Of a stretch of DNA of 34,872 nt, positions 7,649 to 16,478 are shown one piece after another. Made by a program: the position numbers and the translations under genes. Each line of letters begins with the position of its first letter. Within the stretch, counting starts at the first letter, position 1. The stretch lies in the NCBI GenBank assembly GCA_026419405.1, contig JANZZL010000128.1, positions 1-34,872 on the forward strand, in the 5' to 3' direction. The notes under the pieces were generated by a model that was given only the letters and a program-made list of their open reading frames with translations, did no database searches and was not told the origin of the DNA. Origin of the DNA: Paracoccaceae bacterium (GTDB lineage: Bacteria; Pseudomonadota; Alphaproteobacteria; Rhodobacterales; Rhodobacteraceae).

Positions 7649-9103
7649 TCAGCGGTGGTCGGTGCGGAGCTTCCGCTCCAGATACATCGAGTAGCGCGAC
7701 ATGCCGTAGCACATCAGGAAGAAGATCGCGCCGACGAAGATGTAGGGCTCCCAGTAGATGCCCTTCCAATTGATGTCGGCCCGCACGATCTGGGTCACGC
7801 CGCGCAGCGGGTCCATCAGGCCGACGAAGCTGACGAGCGTGGTGTCCTTGAACAGCCCGATGAAGGTCGAGACGATGCCGGGAATCGAGATCTTCAGCGC
7901 CTGCGGCAGGATGACGAGGCGCTGCGCCTGCCAGTAGTCCAGGCCCAGCGAATCGGCCGCCTCGTACTGGCCCCTCGGCAGCGCGGCGAGGCCGCCGCGG
8001 ATCACCTCGGCCAGGTAGGCGGCGGCGAAGAACGTCACCAGGATGATGACGCGCAGGATGATGTCGAAGTTCGTCCCCGGCGGCAGGAAGTACTGCAGCA
8101 GCAGCGAGGCGGTGAACAGCAGCGTGATCAGCGGCACGCCGCGGATGAACTCGATGAACCCGACCGAAAGCGCCTTGACGATCAGCATGTTCGACTGCCG
8201 CCCCAGGGCCAGCAGGATGCCGAGCGGCAGCGAGAACGAGATCGCCGTGACCCCGATCGTGATCGCCAGCAGGAAGCCGCCGAACTGCGTCGAGGGCACC
8301 GCCGTGAGGCCGATCGGCAGGATCGAGGACAGCGCCCTGGCGACGGTTGCGTCGGGATAGGCCCACCAGAGAACGGCCGCGACCAGCCCGGCGCCCAGCG
8401 CCACCGGCACGCCGACGCGCGGTTGCAGGGCGACGAACACGGCCGCAAGCAGGGCGAAGCCCGCGATCGCGGTGACGGGCGCCCAGACCGACCCGCCCCA
8501 GAGCAGCAGGTAGCAGACCGGCGCGTAGAACACCGTGACCCAGACGAGCCGCTTCGGCGCCGCCCAGGCGAGCGCGAGAAGCGCGGCCATCAGCACGGTG
8601 ACGGCCGCCACGATTCCGAACGGGGTGCCGAGCGCGAAGAGGACAGCGATGACGAAGGCACCGGCGGTGGCGGTCAGCGTCAGCTCGGCCCTGCGGTTGC
8701 CGTAGTAGAGCACGGGCGCGAGCGCCACGAACAGCAGGCCGAAGGCGAGCACCGGCCGCCAGTAGAGCTCGCGCGGGTAGAAGCCGAACATGTACTGGTG
8801 CCAGCGGTCGCGGATCACGGCCCAGCAGGCGCCGGTGGCACCCTCGCCGGCGGCCGCCACGATCTGCCGGCATTCCCCGAGCGAGGCGGCGTTCCAGACC
8901 GAGTTCATCAGCCAGGGCATGACCGCGCGGACGGCGACGAAGATGATGTAGAGGGCGATCAGGGTCAGGAGCGTGTTCAGCCAGCCCGAGAACAGGTTCT
9001 CGCGCAGCCACTTGATCGCGCCGCGCTCGGTGACGGGCGCCTCGGCCGGCGGCAGCATCGTGTCGCGGACATAGCTGACGGTCGCGGCGTGGGTCTCGCT
9101 CAT
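7649..9103 (-). CDS. bztC: Amino acid ABC transporter permease (AapM/BztC type)
   Basis: This 484-residue integral membrane permease has an N-terminal membrane segment ([17 protein letters not shown], about residues 43-60). A long hydrophobic middle region (about 114-250) contains several additional predicted helices. The C-terminal BPD_transp_1 domain carries the EAA-type ATPase contact loop ([22 protein letters not shown], then [12 protein letters not shown]). The core matches AapM/BztC, but the protein is about 100 residues longer than AapM of Rhizobium as I remember it. It starts 1 bp after the bztB stop, and its SD (GGAG) lies inside the bztB end, so translation is coupled. It should pair with BztB to form the channel. 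Confidence 0.9.
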   Translation of the reverse strand: MSETHAATVSYVRDTMLPPAEAPVTERGAIKWLRENLFSGWLNTLLTLIALYIIFVAVRAVMPWLMNSVWNAASLGECRQIVAAAGEGATGACWAVIRDRWHQYMFGFYPRELYWRPVLAFGLLFVALAPVLYYGNRRAELTLTATAGAFVIAVLFALGTPFGIVAAVTVLMAALLALAWAAPKRLVWVTVFYAPVCYLLLWGGSVWAPVTAIAGFALLAAVFVALQPRVGVPVALGAGLVAAVLWWAYPDATVARALSSILPIGLTAVPSTQFGGFLLAITIGVTAISFSLPLGILLALGRQSNMLIVKALSVGFIEFIRGVPLITLLFTASLLLQYFLPPGTNFDIILRVIILVTFFAAAYLAEVIRGGLAALPRGQYEAADSLGLDYWQAQRLVILPQALKISIPGIVSTFIGLFKDTTLVSFVGLMDPLRGVTQIVRADINWKGIYWEPYIFVGAIFFLMCYGMSRYSMYLERKLRTDHR

Positions 9104-9104
9104 C

Positions 9105-10382
9105 TCAGCGCTCCTTCAGCCGGACGGACCTGTTGTAGACGTTCATGACCGCCGAGATGATCAGGCTGATCGTCAGGTAGATCAGCATCATCAGCAGCAT
9201 GCACTCGAGCTCGCGGCCCGTCTGATTGAGGGTGATGCCCCCCAGCGTGCCGCGCAGGTCGAGGTAGCTCACCGCGATGCCGAGCGAGGTGTTCTTCGTC
9301 AGGTTGAGATACTGGCTGATCAGCGGCGGGATGATCACCCTGAGCGCCTGCGGCAGGATGATCAGGCTCATCGTGCGGTTCGGGCGCAGCCCGAGGGCAT
9401 AGGCCGCCTCTGTCTGGCCCTTCGAGACGGCGAGGATCCCGGCGCGCACGATCTCGGCGATGAAGGCGCCGGTGTAGAGGATCAGCGCCAGCGTCAGCGC
9501 GGTGAAGGCGTGCTGAAGCAGGATCCCGCCGGTGAAGTTGAACCGCGTGAGTTCCGGAATCTCGAGGTGCAGGCCCATCGCCGCCAGCAGCAGCGCCGTG
9601 GGCAATACGAGGATCATCAGGCTCTTCCACCAGGTGACCGGGCGCACCCCGGTCGCCTCCTGCACGGCCCGCGCCCGGGCGCGCAGCGCGCGGTAGGCGA
9701 GGATGCTCGCGCCGAGCACGGCCACGATCGACAGGAAGGTCAGGTTCAGCGAGACCGGCCCGAGATCCACCGACCCCAGCGGGCGCGAGAAGAGCGGCAG
9801 CGGCGCGTAGATGCCGCGGTTGGTCACCGCCACCGTGTCGAACAGGATCTTGCTCGCCGCCGGAGCCTGGCCGGCCGCCTGCATCTCCTCGGTCACGCGG
9901 AAGGCCGAGGGCGCCGGCGCGATCTCCGAGATCGGGACGTAGATGATCAGGATCCACAGCAGCAGCGGGATGTTGCGGAAGATCTCGACGTAGACCGTCA
10001 TGATCCGCGCGACGAGCCAGTTCTTCGACAGCCGCAGCACGCCCACGATGACGCCCAGGATGGTGGCCCCGATGCAGCCCACGAGCGCCACGACGAGGGT
10101 GTTCGTCAGCCCGACGAGCAGCGCCCGGAAATGCGTGCTGTCGTTGGTGTAGGGGATCAGCGTCTGCTCGATGTCGTAGCCCGCGCGCACCCACAGGAAG
10201 CTGTAGTTGAAGGTCTTGCCCTTGGCGGCGAGGTTCTGGACCGTGTTGTTGAGCAGCCAGGCGACCGCGAGCCCGAAGAGGATCAGCACGATGACCTGGA
10301 TCGTCATCGCGCGGAACCGCGTGTCGTAGATGAGCATGCTGAGCCGGAAGGAGTCCTTCGGCGCATCCGGTGCCAAGGCCAT
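9105..10382 (-). CDS. bztB: Amino acid ABC transporter permease (AapQ/BztB type)
   Basis: This 425-residue permease is a partner of BztC. An N-terminal membrane helix (about residues 28-46) is followed by a periplasmic-type segment, the first helices of the transporter domain (LLVGLTNTLVVALVGCIGAT, about 88-107), and a long insertion (about 155-265). The C-terminal part carries the coupling loop EIVRAGILAVSKGQTEAAYALG with LPQALRVIIPP. The split domain with a large insertion is characteristic of AapQ/BztB. A spacer of about 135 bp with a strong hairpin separates it from bztA. The ATG at 10382 was kept; the region just before it shows no strong SD. Confidence 0.92.
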   Translation of the reverse strand: MALAPDAPKDSFRLSMLIYDTRFRAMTIQVIVLILFGLAVAWLLNNTVQNLAAKGKTFNYSFLWVRAGYDIEQTLIPYTNDSTHFRALLVGLTNTLVVALVGCIGATILGVIVGVLRLSKNWLVARIMTVYVEIFRNIPLLLWILIIYVPISEIAPAPSAFRVTEEMQAAGQAPAASKILFDTVAVTNRGIYAPLPLFSRPLGSVDLGPVSLNLTFLSIVAVLGASILAYRALRARARAVQEATGVRPVTWWKSLMILVLPTALLLAAMGLHLEIPELTRFNFTGGILLQHAFTALTLALILYTGAFIAEIVRAGILAVSKGQTEAAYALGLRPNRTMSLIILPQALRVIIPPLISQYLNLTKNTSLGIAVSYLDLRGTLGGITLNQTGRELECMLLMMLIYLTISLIISAVMNVYNRSVRLKER

Positions 10383-10481
10383 GATATGCCCCCGCCAGTC
10401 AGAGGCCGGACGTCGATATGCCGAGGGCTGCCGCGGCCGCCCCAGGCCCCGGCAGCATGCGTCCGGCTGTCAGGAAAGGAA

Positions 10482-10507
10482 GGGCGCGCCCGTCCCTGGG
10501 CGCGCCC
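10482..10507 (-). terminator. Intercistronic hairpin between bztA and bztB
   Basis: GGGCGCGCCC at 10482-10491 is repeated at 10498-10507. Since the 10-mer is its own complement, the two copies form a perfect stem with a 6-nt loop. On the transcribed (minus) strand it lies 10 nt after the bztA stop and is followed by a pyrimidine-rich TTCCTTTCC. It probably stops part of the transcripts or protects the bztA mRNA 3' end, giving an excess of binding protein over permease, as is usual for such operons. Confidence 0.6.
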
Positions 10508-10517
10508 GGCTTCCGTC

Positions 10518-11534
10518 TCAGCGGAAGGGCGGGGCGTACTGGAGCCCGCCCTGGGTCCAGAGCGCGTTCAGCCCGCGCGCCAGACCGATCGGCGTGGCCT
10601 CGCCGATGTTCGCCTCGAAGATCTCGCCGTAGTTGCCCACCGCGGCGATGGCGCGCTTGGCGAACTCGTTGTCGAGCCCGATCTTGGCGCCCATGTCGCC
10701 CTCGACGCCGAGCAGGCGGCGGACTTCGGGGTCGGTCGACGAGGCGGCGACCTCCTCGACGTTGGCCGCGGTGATGCCCTTCTCCTCGGCCGTGACCAGC
10801 GCGTAGAAGGTCCAGCGCACGATGTCGCCCCAGTTGTTGTCGCCGTGGCGAACCACCGGGCCCAGCGGCTCCTTCGAGATGATCTCGGGCAGGATGATGT
10901 GGTTCTCCGGGTCGGCCATCGTGGCGCGCGAGGCGGCCAGGCCCGAAGCGTCGGTCGTGTAGGCGTCGCAGGCGCCGGCGAGATACTGCTGCTGGGCCTG
11001 GCTGTCGTCCTGCACGTTGACCGGCGTGTAGGTCATGTTGTTCGCCTTGAAGAAGTCGGCGAGGTTCAGCTCGGTCGTGGTGCCGGTCTGGATGCAGACA
11101 GTGGCGCCGTCGAGCTCCTTGGCCGAGGCGACGCCGAGGTCCTTCTTCACCATGAAGCCCTGGCCGTCGTAGTAGTTGACGGCGACGAAGTCGAAGGCGA
11201 GTTCGGTATCGCGCGAGAAGGTCCAGGTCGAGTTGCGGATCAGCACGTCGACCTCACCCGAGGCCAGCGCGGTGAAGCGCGTCTCGCCGGTCGTCGGCAC
11301 GAAGCGGACCTTGTTCGGGTCGCCCAGCACCGCCGCGGCGATCGCCCGGCACAGCGCCACGTCGAAGCCCTGCCAGTTGCCGTTCGCATCAGGGGCACCG
11401 AAGCCGGTCAGCCCGGTGTTCGAGCCGCAGATCAGCTCGCCGCGCGCCTTCACGTCGTCGACCGTTGCAGCCGCCGATGCGCCGGCCGCGAGACCGGCCG
11501 CCGTCAGCGCGCCGATGAGGATCGTCTTGTGCAT
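10518..11534 (-). CDS. bztA: Amino acid ABC transporter substrate-binding protein
   Basis: This is the periplasmic binding protein of the Bzt/Aap importer, 338 residues. A signal peptide is clear (MHKTILIGALTAAGLAAGASA, cleaved near residue 21). The mature part begins with TVDDVKARGELICGSNTGLTGF and continues with the SBP_bac_3 fold (NGNWQGFDVALCRAIAAAVL, DVLIRNSTWTFSRD, GATVCIQTGTT). The NSTWT and QTGTT segments are typical of AapJ/BztA. It is first in the operon. AGGAAGAGG lies upstream of the ATG. A TTGACG hexamer at 11653-11658 (minus) may belong to its promoter, but no good -10 was found. Binding of Glu/Gln/Asp/Asn is inferred from the family. Confidence 0.95.
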   Translation of the reverse strand: MHKTILIGALTAAGLAAGASAAATVDDVKARGELICGSNTGLTGFGAPDANGNWQGFDVALCRAIAAAVLGDPNKVRFVPTTGETRFTALASGEVDVLIRNSTWTFSRDTELAFDFVAVNYYDGQGFMVKKDLGVASAKELDGATVCIQTGTTTELNLADFFKANNMTYTPVNVQDDSQAQQQYLAGACDAYTTDASGLAASRATMADPENHIILPEIISKEPLGPVVRHGDNNWGDIVRWTFYALVTAEEKGITAANVEEVAASSTDPEVRRLLGVEGDMGAKIGLDNEFAKRAIAAVGNYGEIFEANIGEATPIGLARGLNALWTQGGLQYAPPFR

Positions 11535-11724
11535 ATTTACCTCTTCCTGATTGTCCGCCCTTGCGGCGGCTTGTGCCGGCGGTGCGCCGGGTTGATCGGT
11601 GAGAGCGGTTATCCCCTCCGCCTGAGGGACTTTGGGCCATAGCGCGGGAATACGTCAAGGAAAAGGTCCGGTCCGGACCCTGCGTCATGCCCGTTCCCGC
11701 GGCATCTGCCCGGTCTGCGCCCGT

Positions 11725-12444
11725 TCACCCGTGGCCGCGGGCGAGCGCGAGGAACCTCGCCGCCGCATGGAAGTCCGCCCGCCGCCGGCCGGCCACCTCG
11801 GCGGCCTCGGCATCCTCGCCCCAGAGTTCCTGCTGCCAGGCCTCGTCGATCCGCGAGGCCTGCCACAACGCCTCGATCTCGCCGTGGCCGCGGACGGCCG
11901 CGAGGCCGATCACGATCGACCCCGGCAGCGACACGAGGTCATGCGCCGCCGTCAGCTCGAAGTCGTCGAGCGCCTCGAGCGCGGCGCGCAGCGCGGCGAG
12001 GCTGGCCGGTGGCTGGGGCTTGGGCATCACGCCCGTGGTCGGGACCAGCGGCGCCCCGAGCGCCTCGGCACACCAGGCCAGCAGCGGATCCCAGGCTCCG
12101 GCCTGCCGGCGCACCAGTTCCGCCGGGGCCTCGGCGCGATGGCAGACGAGATCGGTCTCGCCATAGGCGGCGAGCATCGCCACCACCGCCGCGCGCCCCG
12201 GGCGCACCTTGTCGATGGCGGCGTTGGCGGCGCGCGTCAGCGGCATGGCATGCGCCGCGATCTCCTGGCCCTGCGCGGCCCATTCCGCGGCGACGGCCTC
12301 GGCCAGCGCCGGCGTGGGCAGCACCAGCCGCGCCTTCGCCGGCGTGCGCACGGGCCGGCCGTCGAGCAGCACCTCCCAGCCGCCCCCGGCCGCCGGCGCC
12401 GCCCGCGCCTCGGTCCAGAATCGCCGGGCCTTCCAGCCGCTCAT
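11725..12444 (-). CDS. ATP12 family chaperone for F1-ATPase assembly
   Basis: This 239-residue protein matches the ATP12 family, mitochondrial members of which bind the F1 alpha subunit and guide assembly of F1-ATPase. Family-like blocks are WEVLLDGRPVRTPAKARLVLPT near residues 23-44, the AEWAAQGQEI segment, PLTRAANAAIDKV, the YGETDLVCHRAEAP region and the late SLPGSIVIGLA. No signal peptide is present. The ATG overlaps the stop of the HAD gene by 4 bp, so translation is coupled. It is the last gene of the crcB-rluC-HAD-atp12 run. The role in F1 assembly is by family; bacterial members are less studied. Confidence 0.88.
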   Translation of the reverse strand: MSGWKARRFWTEARAAPAAGGGWEVLLDGRPVRTPAKARLVLPTPALAEAVAAEWAAQGQEIAAHAMPLTRAANAAIDKVRPGRAAVVAMLAAYGETDLVCHRAEAPAELVRRQAGAWDPLLAWCAEALGAPLVPTTGVMPKPQPPASLAALRAALEALDDFELTAAHDLVSLPGSIVIGLAAVRGHGEIEALWQASRIDEAWQQELWGEDAEAAEVAGRRRADFHAAARFLALARGHG

Positions 12445-13106
12445 GCCGCCTCCGCGAAGTCGGCCAGCACCGAGGGAAGCTCGGCCCAGCTTCCGATCAG
12501 CGCATCGGCGCCCGCGAGCATCTCGCGCCGGTGGTAGCCCCAGGTGACGGCCACGGTGCGCAACCCGGCGGCGCGGCCCATCTCCAGGTCGAAGGCCGTG
12601 TCGCCCACCATCACCGAGGCGCCGCGCTCGGCGCCGGTCTCGGCAAGCGCCGCCTCCAGCATCGCCGGATGCGGCTTCGAGGGGTGATCGTCGGCCACCT
12701 GCCGCGTCGCGAAGAAGGGCGCGAGCCCGTGCAGGTCGAGCAGGTGGTCGAGCCCGCGCCGCGACTTGCCCGTGGCCAGCCCGAGCAGGGTTCCGGGCGC
12801 CCGCGAAAGGCCGGCGAGCATCTCGCGCGTGCCGGGATAGAGCGGCGAGGCGCCCGCGCCCGACAGCCGGATCCGCTGGAAGGCCGACCGGTAGCCCTCG
12901 GCCATGGCGCCGAGCTCGGCCTCGCCGGCATCGGGAAAGAGCCGGGCGAGCGCGACGGGCAGCGAGAGCCCGACGACCGAAAGCGCCGCCTCGCGCGGCG
13001 GCATCGGCCGGCCGCAGCCCGCGAAGGCGGCCTCCATGGCCGCGAGGATGTGCCCCTGGCTGTCGACGAGCGTGCCATCGACATCGAACACGACGAGCCG
13101 CCGCAT
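12441..13106 (-). CDS. HAD-IA family hydrolase (phosphoglycolate-phosphatase-like)
   Basis: This is a 221-residue haloacid-dehalogenase-type phosphatase. Motif I is FDVDGTLVDS with nucleophile Asp8 and acid/base Asp10; motif II is in LGLATGKS; motif III Lys is in DDHPSKPHPAML; motif IV is VGDTAFDLEMGRAAG. The helical cap lies between motifs I and II (about residues 15-85). It resembles phosphoglycolate phosphatases (Gph) and other small-molecule phosphatases, and the substrate cannot be fixed from the sequence. The ATG shares one base with the rluC stop (TGATG), and its own stop overlaps the start of the ATP12 gene, so it sits in a translationally coupled run. Confidence 0.9.
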   Translation of the reverse strand: MRRLVVFDVDGTLVDSQGHILAAMEAAFAGCGRPMPPREAALSVVGLSLPVALARLFPDAGEAELGAMAEGYRSAFQRIRLSGAGASPLYPGTREMLAGLSRAPGTLLGLATGKSRRGLDHLLDLHGLAPFFATRQVADDHPSKPHPAMLEAALAETGAERGASVMVGDTAFDLEMGRAAGLRTVAVTWGYHRREMLAGADALIGSWAELPSVLADFAEAA

Positions 13107-14152
13107 CAGCGCGCCCCGGCCTCGGCGAAGGGATCGGCGGGCGCCTCGGCGGGGTTCCAGCCGAGCGCCTTCCAGGTCCGCGCCATGTGCGGCGGCAGGT
13201 CGGCGGTGATGGTGATGCGCCTGCCCGTCACCGGATGATCGAAGGCGATGGAGCGCGCGTGCAGGTGCAGCTTGCGGCTGATCTCGCCGCCGAGCTGCGC
13301 GCCCCAGCCCGATCCGGGATTCTCCTGGCCCGAACCGCCATACTTGCCGTCGCCCACGATCGGGTGGCCGATCTCGGCCATGTGCGCGCGCAGCTGGTGC
13401 GTGCGCCCCGTGATCGGCACCAGCGCCACCCAGGCCACGCGCTGGCCGAGCGCCTCGATCACCGCATAGTCGGTCGTCGCGCGCTTGGCGCCCTCGGTCG
13501 CCTCGATCCGTGCGGGATGCACGCAGAGCATCTTCTCGCCCTCGCCGCCCCGGCCGCGGCCCGGCGCCTTGACCAGACCGAAGCGGATCGTGCCCATGCG
13601 CGGGCTCGGCACCCCGGCGACGGCGGCCCAGTAGATCTTGCGGGTGGCCCGGGCGCGGAACGCCTCGGAGAGCCGCCGGGCGATCTTCGCCGACCGGGCG
13701 AGAAGCAGCACGCCGGAGGTGTCCTTGTCGAGCCGGTGCACGAGGCTCGGCTTCTCGGGCAGGCCGAACCTCAGCGCCTCGGCCAGGCCGTCCACGTGGC
13801 GGCTGCCCTGCCCGCTGCCGCCCTGGCTGGGCAGGCCGGGGGGCTTGTTGAGCGCGATGATGTGGTCGTCCTTCCAGATCACCGCCGCGCGGATCATCTC
13901 CGCGTCGCTTTCGGGCAGGCGCGCGCGCGCGGGCGGCGGCGCCGCCTCCGGCAGCGGCGGCACGCGCACGGTCATGCCGGGCGCGACCCGGCTTCCGGCC
14001 CTGGCCCTCGCCCCGTCGATACGGATCTGGCCCGTCCGGCAGAGCTTCTCCACCAGCCCCTGCGTCACCTGCGGAAACCGGCGCTTGATCCAGCGGTCGA
14101 GCCGGCCCTCGCCCTCGTCCTCCGACACGGTCAGGGTCTGCACGCCGCTCAT
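13106..14152 (-). CDS. rluC: RluA/RluC-family 23S rRNA pseudouridine synthase
   Basis: This 348-residue enzyme has an N-terminal S4 RNA-binding domain (about residues 17-64) and a pseudouridine synthase domain. The catalytic motif HRLDKDTSG is at 139-147, with Asp142 as nucleophile, and PITGRTHQLRAHM and GDGKYG follow. It probably isomerises uridines in 23S rRNA (RluC makes positions 955, 2504 and 2580 in E. coli); the exact site is inferred. The ATG at 14152 overlaps the crcB stop (ATGA), which favours it over the ATG 8 codons upstream (14176). It is coupled to crcB and to the HAD gene. Confidence 0.92.
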   Translation of the reverse strand: MSGVQTLTVSEDEGEGRLDRWIKRRFPQVTQGLVEKLCRTGQIRIDGARARAGSRVAPGMTVRVPPLPEAAPPPARARLPESDAEMIRAAVIWKDDHIIALNKPPGLPSQGGSGQGSRHVDGLAEALRFGLPEKPSLVHRLDKDTSGVLLLARSAKIARRLSEAFRARATRKIYWAAVAGVPSPRMGTIRFGLVKAPGRGRGGEGEKMLCVHPARIEATEGAKRATTDYAVIEALGQRVAWVALVPITGRTHQLRAHMAEIGHPIVGDGKYGGSGQENPGSGWGAQLGGEISRKLHLHARSIAFDHPVTGRRITITADLPPHMARTWKALGWNPAEAPADPFAEAGAR

Positions 14153-14529
14153 GCGACGATCCCCCGCGCGAGCCACAGCCCCGCGGCGAGGCCGAGCACC
14201 GACAGGATGACCGAGAGCGCCACGTAGAGCAGCGCGCCCGCGACATCGCCGCGTTCGTAGAGCGTCACGGTCTCGAGCGAGAAGGTCGAGAAGGTGGTGA
14301 ACCCCCCCAGGATCCCCGTCATCACGAAGGGCGAGAGGTGGGTCAGCCCGCGGTGGGCCGCCGCGGTGACGAAGACCCCCATCAGGAACGAGCCGAGCAC
14401 GTTGACCGACAGGATCGCCACCGGGAACTGGGTGTGCCCGACGAGGCGGATCACCCCGATGCCCATCAGATAGCGGGCCGTAGCGCCAATGGCGCCGCCC
14501 GCGGCGACCTGTGCGAGGATGGCGAACAT
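14149..14529 (-). CDS. crcB: Fluoride efflux channel CrcB (Fluc)
   Basis: This is a 126-residue membrane protein with four predicted helices. Family motifs are GGAIGATARY near residues 11-20, the pore Asn and GSF motif in SVNVLGSFLMG, and the phenylalanine-rich GFTTFSTFSLE that lines the fluoride pore. CrcB/Fluc dimers export fluoride passively. No fluoride riboswitch was recognised in the 31-bp gap between rarA and this gene, so expression probably depends on the rarA transcript. The stop overlaps the rluC start (ATGA). Confidence 0.95.
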   Translation of the reverse strand: MFAILAQVAAGGAIGATARYLMGIGVIRLVGHTQFPVAILSVNVLGSFLMGVFVTAAAHRGLTHLSPFVMTGILGGFTTFSTFSLETVTLYERGDVAGALLYVALSVILSVLGLAAGLWLARGIVA

Positions 14530-14560
14530 GGTGTCTCTGTCGGTCCGGCCCGCGGCGGAG

Positions 14561-15874
14561 TCAACCGCCCTGCCGCTTCTCCCTGAGCCGGGCGAAGTAG
14601 TCCAGCCGCTTCTTCAGCTCCCGCTCGAAGCCGCGCTCGGGCGGGCGGTAGAGGACCGGCCGCTTCATCCCCTCGGGGAAGTAGTCCTGCCCCGAGAAGG
14701 CATCCTCGGCATCGTGGTCGTACTCGTAGCCCGCGCCGTAGCCCTGCTCCTTCATCAGCCGCGTCGGGGCGTTCAGGATGTGCTTCGGCGGCGGCTCCGA
14801 TCCGGTGCGACGTGCCTCGGCAAGTGCGGCCTTCCAGGCCACGTAGACCGCGTTCGACTTGGGCGCGAGCGCGAGGTAGGCCACCGCCTCGGCCAGCGCG
14901 AGCTCGCCCTCGGGGCTGCCCAGCCGCTCGTAGCTCTCCCAGGCGTGCAGGCAGAGCGTCACCGCCTGCGGATCGGCAAGGCCGATGTCCTCCACCGCCA
15001 TGCGGGTGATCCGGCGGGCCAGGTAGCGCGGATCCTCGCCGCCCTCGATCATCCGGGCAAGCCAGTAGAGCGCCGCGTCGGGGTCCGATCCGCGCACCGA
15101 CTTGTGCAGCGCCGAGATCAGGTTGTAGTGCGCATCGCCCGACTTGTCGTACTGCGCCGCCCGCTTCCGGAGGCGCTGCGCAAGCGCGGCCACGTCGAGC
15201 GGCCCCTCCACGGCCCAGGCCATCACCTGCTCGACGAGGTTGAGCAGCGCCCGACCGTCGCCGTCGGCCATCTCGAGCAGGCGTTCGCGCGCCGCGCCGG
15301 TCAGCGGCAGCGGGCGGCCGAGTTCCCGCTCGGCGCGCTGCGCGAGCCGCTCGAGGTCGGCCAGCGTGAGCCGTTCCAGCACCAGGACCTGCGCCCGCGA
15401 CAGGAGCGCGGCGTTCAGCTCGAAGCTCGGGTTCTCGGTCGTGGCGCCGACGAGCACGATCGTGCCGTCCTCCATGTGCGGCAGGAACCCGTCCTGCTGC
15501 GCCCGGTTGAAGCGGTGGATCTCGTCCACGAACAGCAGCGTCCCCTGCCCGCTCCGGCGGCGGAGCTTCGCGGCCTCGAACACCTTCCTGAGCTCCGGCA
15601 CCCCGGTGAAGATCGCGCTGATCTGGACGAAGGCGAGATCGGTCTCCTCCGCCAGGAGGCGGGCGATGGTGGTCTTGCCCACCCCCGGCGGCCCCCAGAG
15701 GATCAGCGACGGCAGGCTGCCCGAGGCGAGCATCGTGGTGAGTGCCCCCTCGGGGCCGAGCAGACCGGTCTGGCCGATCACCTCCGACAGCTGCCGCGGC
15801 CGCAGGCGGTCGGCCAGCGGGCGGGGGGCTGCCGGTGCATCCGTCGGATCGAGGCGGTCGAAGAGGTCGGCCAT
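14561..15874 (-). CDS. rarA: Replication-associated recombination protein RarA (MgsA)
   Basis: This is a 437-residue AAA+ ATPase related to clamp-loader subunits and to eukaryotic WRNIP1/Mgs1. It acts at stalled replication forks. Walker A GPPGVGKTT is at residues 61-69, Walker B is LLFVDEIHRFN, sensor 1 is in VGATTENPSFELN and the arginine-finger region is ALLSRAQVLVLERL. The C-terminal MgsA domain is complete (RMIEGGEDPRYLARRITRMA, then APKSNAVYVAW and PLNAPTRLMKEQGYGAGYEY-like residues). Length is normal. It is followed by crcB after 31 bp. The 600 bp upstream is gene-free. Confidence 0.95.
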   Translation of the reverse strand: MADLFDRLDPTDAPAAPRPLADRLRPRQLSEVIGQTGLLGPEGALTTMLASGSLPSLILWGPPGVGKTTIARLLAEETDLAFVQISAIFTGVPELRKVFEAAKLRRRSGQGTLLFVDEIHRFNRAQQDGFLPHMEDGTIVLVGATTENPSFELNAALLSRAQVLVLERLTLADLERLAQRAERELGRPLPLTGAARERLLEMADGDGRALLNLVEQVMAWAVEGPLDVAALAQRLRKRAAQYDKSGDAHYNLISALHKSVRGSDPDAALYWLARMIEGGEDPRYLARRITRMAVEDIGLADPQAVTLCLHAWESYERLGSPEGELALAEAVAYLALAPKSNAVYVAWKAALAEARRTGSEPPPKHILNAPTRLMKEQGYGAGYEYDHDAEDAFSGQDYFPEGMKRPVLYRPPERGFERELKKRLDYFARLREKRQGG

Positions 15875-16478
15875 CGGCCGAGACTAGTCCGCCGGGTGCG
15901 CGCAGGGAAGCGGGCTGGCGGGCCGGCGCCGGGCCGGACGCGGCGGCCTGGGCGCGGCTCCGGTGTCGGCCGCCGTTCGCCGGCGGCGCGGGCGCGGGTC
16001 GCGGCAGGCACGGGTAGTTCCGCGGGCCAGCGCGGGCACAGGCCGGCAGGATCACCCTTCGCGCCGGCCGGCACCGGCCGGCTGCCGGCGGACCTCCGGC
16101 CGGGCGGCCGTCCGACACCGCGCGGCCGCCGGCAGAGCGGGTCGCGCGCCGGCGCGGGCGGGGCCCCTGGGCAGGGCCTGATCGGCCGGGAGCCGCCTGA
16201 GGGGGAAGCGGAGAAGCGACGGTCGGCTGAGGGGCGGCGCGGCGCCCTGTCGGCGCGGGCAGAGGGTCACCGCCGCCGGCGCGGCGCGGGGCGCGACCGG
16301 CGCAAGGGCAGGTCCGGTTTCTCTCCGGGGGTCGGGCACGCGGGTCTCCGCGTGCCCGGGGCCCTGCAACAGGGCGGAGGACATGAACGCGGCGCCGGGG
16401 ACGGTGCGCGGGGTTTTCTCCGGACGGAATCCGCCGAAGGAATGCGCCCGCCGGCCCTGATCCGCAATGGGCGCGCGC
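15875..16478. other. Gene-free GC-rich stretch between luxI and rarA
   Basis: About 600 bp hold no gene that I can support. Open frames are Arg/Ala/Gly-rich and look like chance translations. The only clear structure is the hairpin at 16333-16358. Because luxI and rarA run the same way, the stretch is either a long 3' leader of luxI, the rarA promoter region, or a site for a small RNA. Confidence 0.55.
16333..16358 (-). terminator. Perfect hairpin downstream of luxI
   Basis: The 10-bp arms CGGGCACGCG (16333-16342) and CGCGTGCCCG (16349-16358) are exact complements with a 6-nt loop. The hairpin lies about 120 nt after the luxI stop on the luxI-coding strand. No T-run follows, so it may be an RNA 3' end protected after Rho-type termination, or part of a small RNA. 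Confidence 0.4.

Noticed and set aside
11559-11658. Promoter of bztA based on TTGACG at 11653-11658
   Set aside because: No acceptable -10 hexamer was found at 16-18 nt, so it is only mentioned in the bztA entry.
14530-14560. Fluoride riboswitch before crcB
   Set aside because: The gap to rarA is only 31 bp, too short for the aptamer, and no matching pseudoknot elements were seen.
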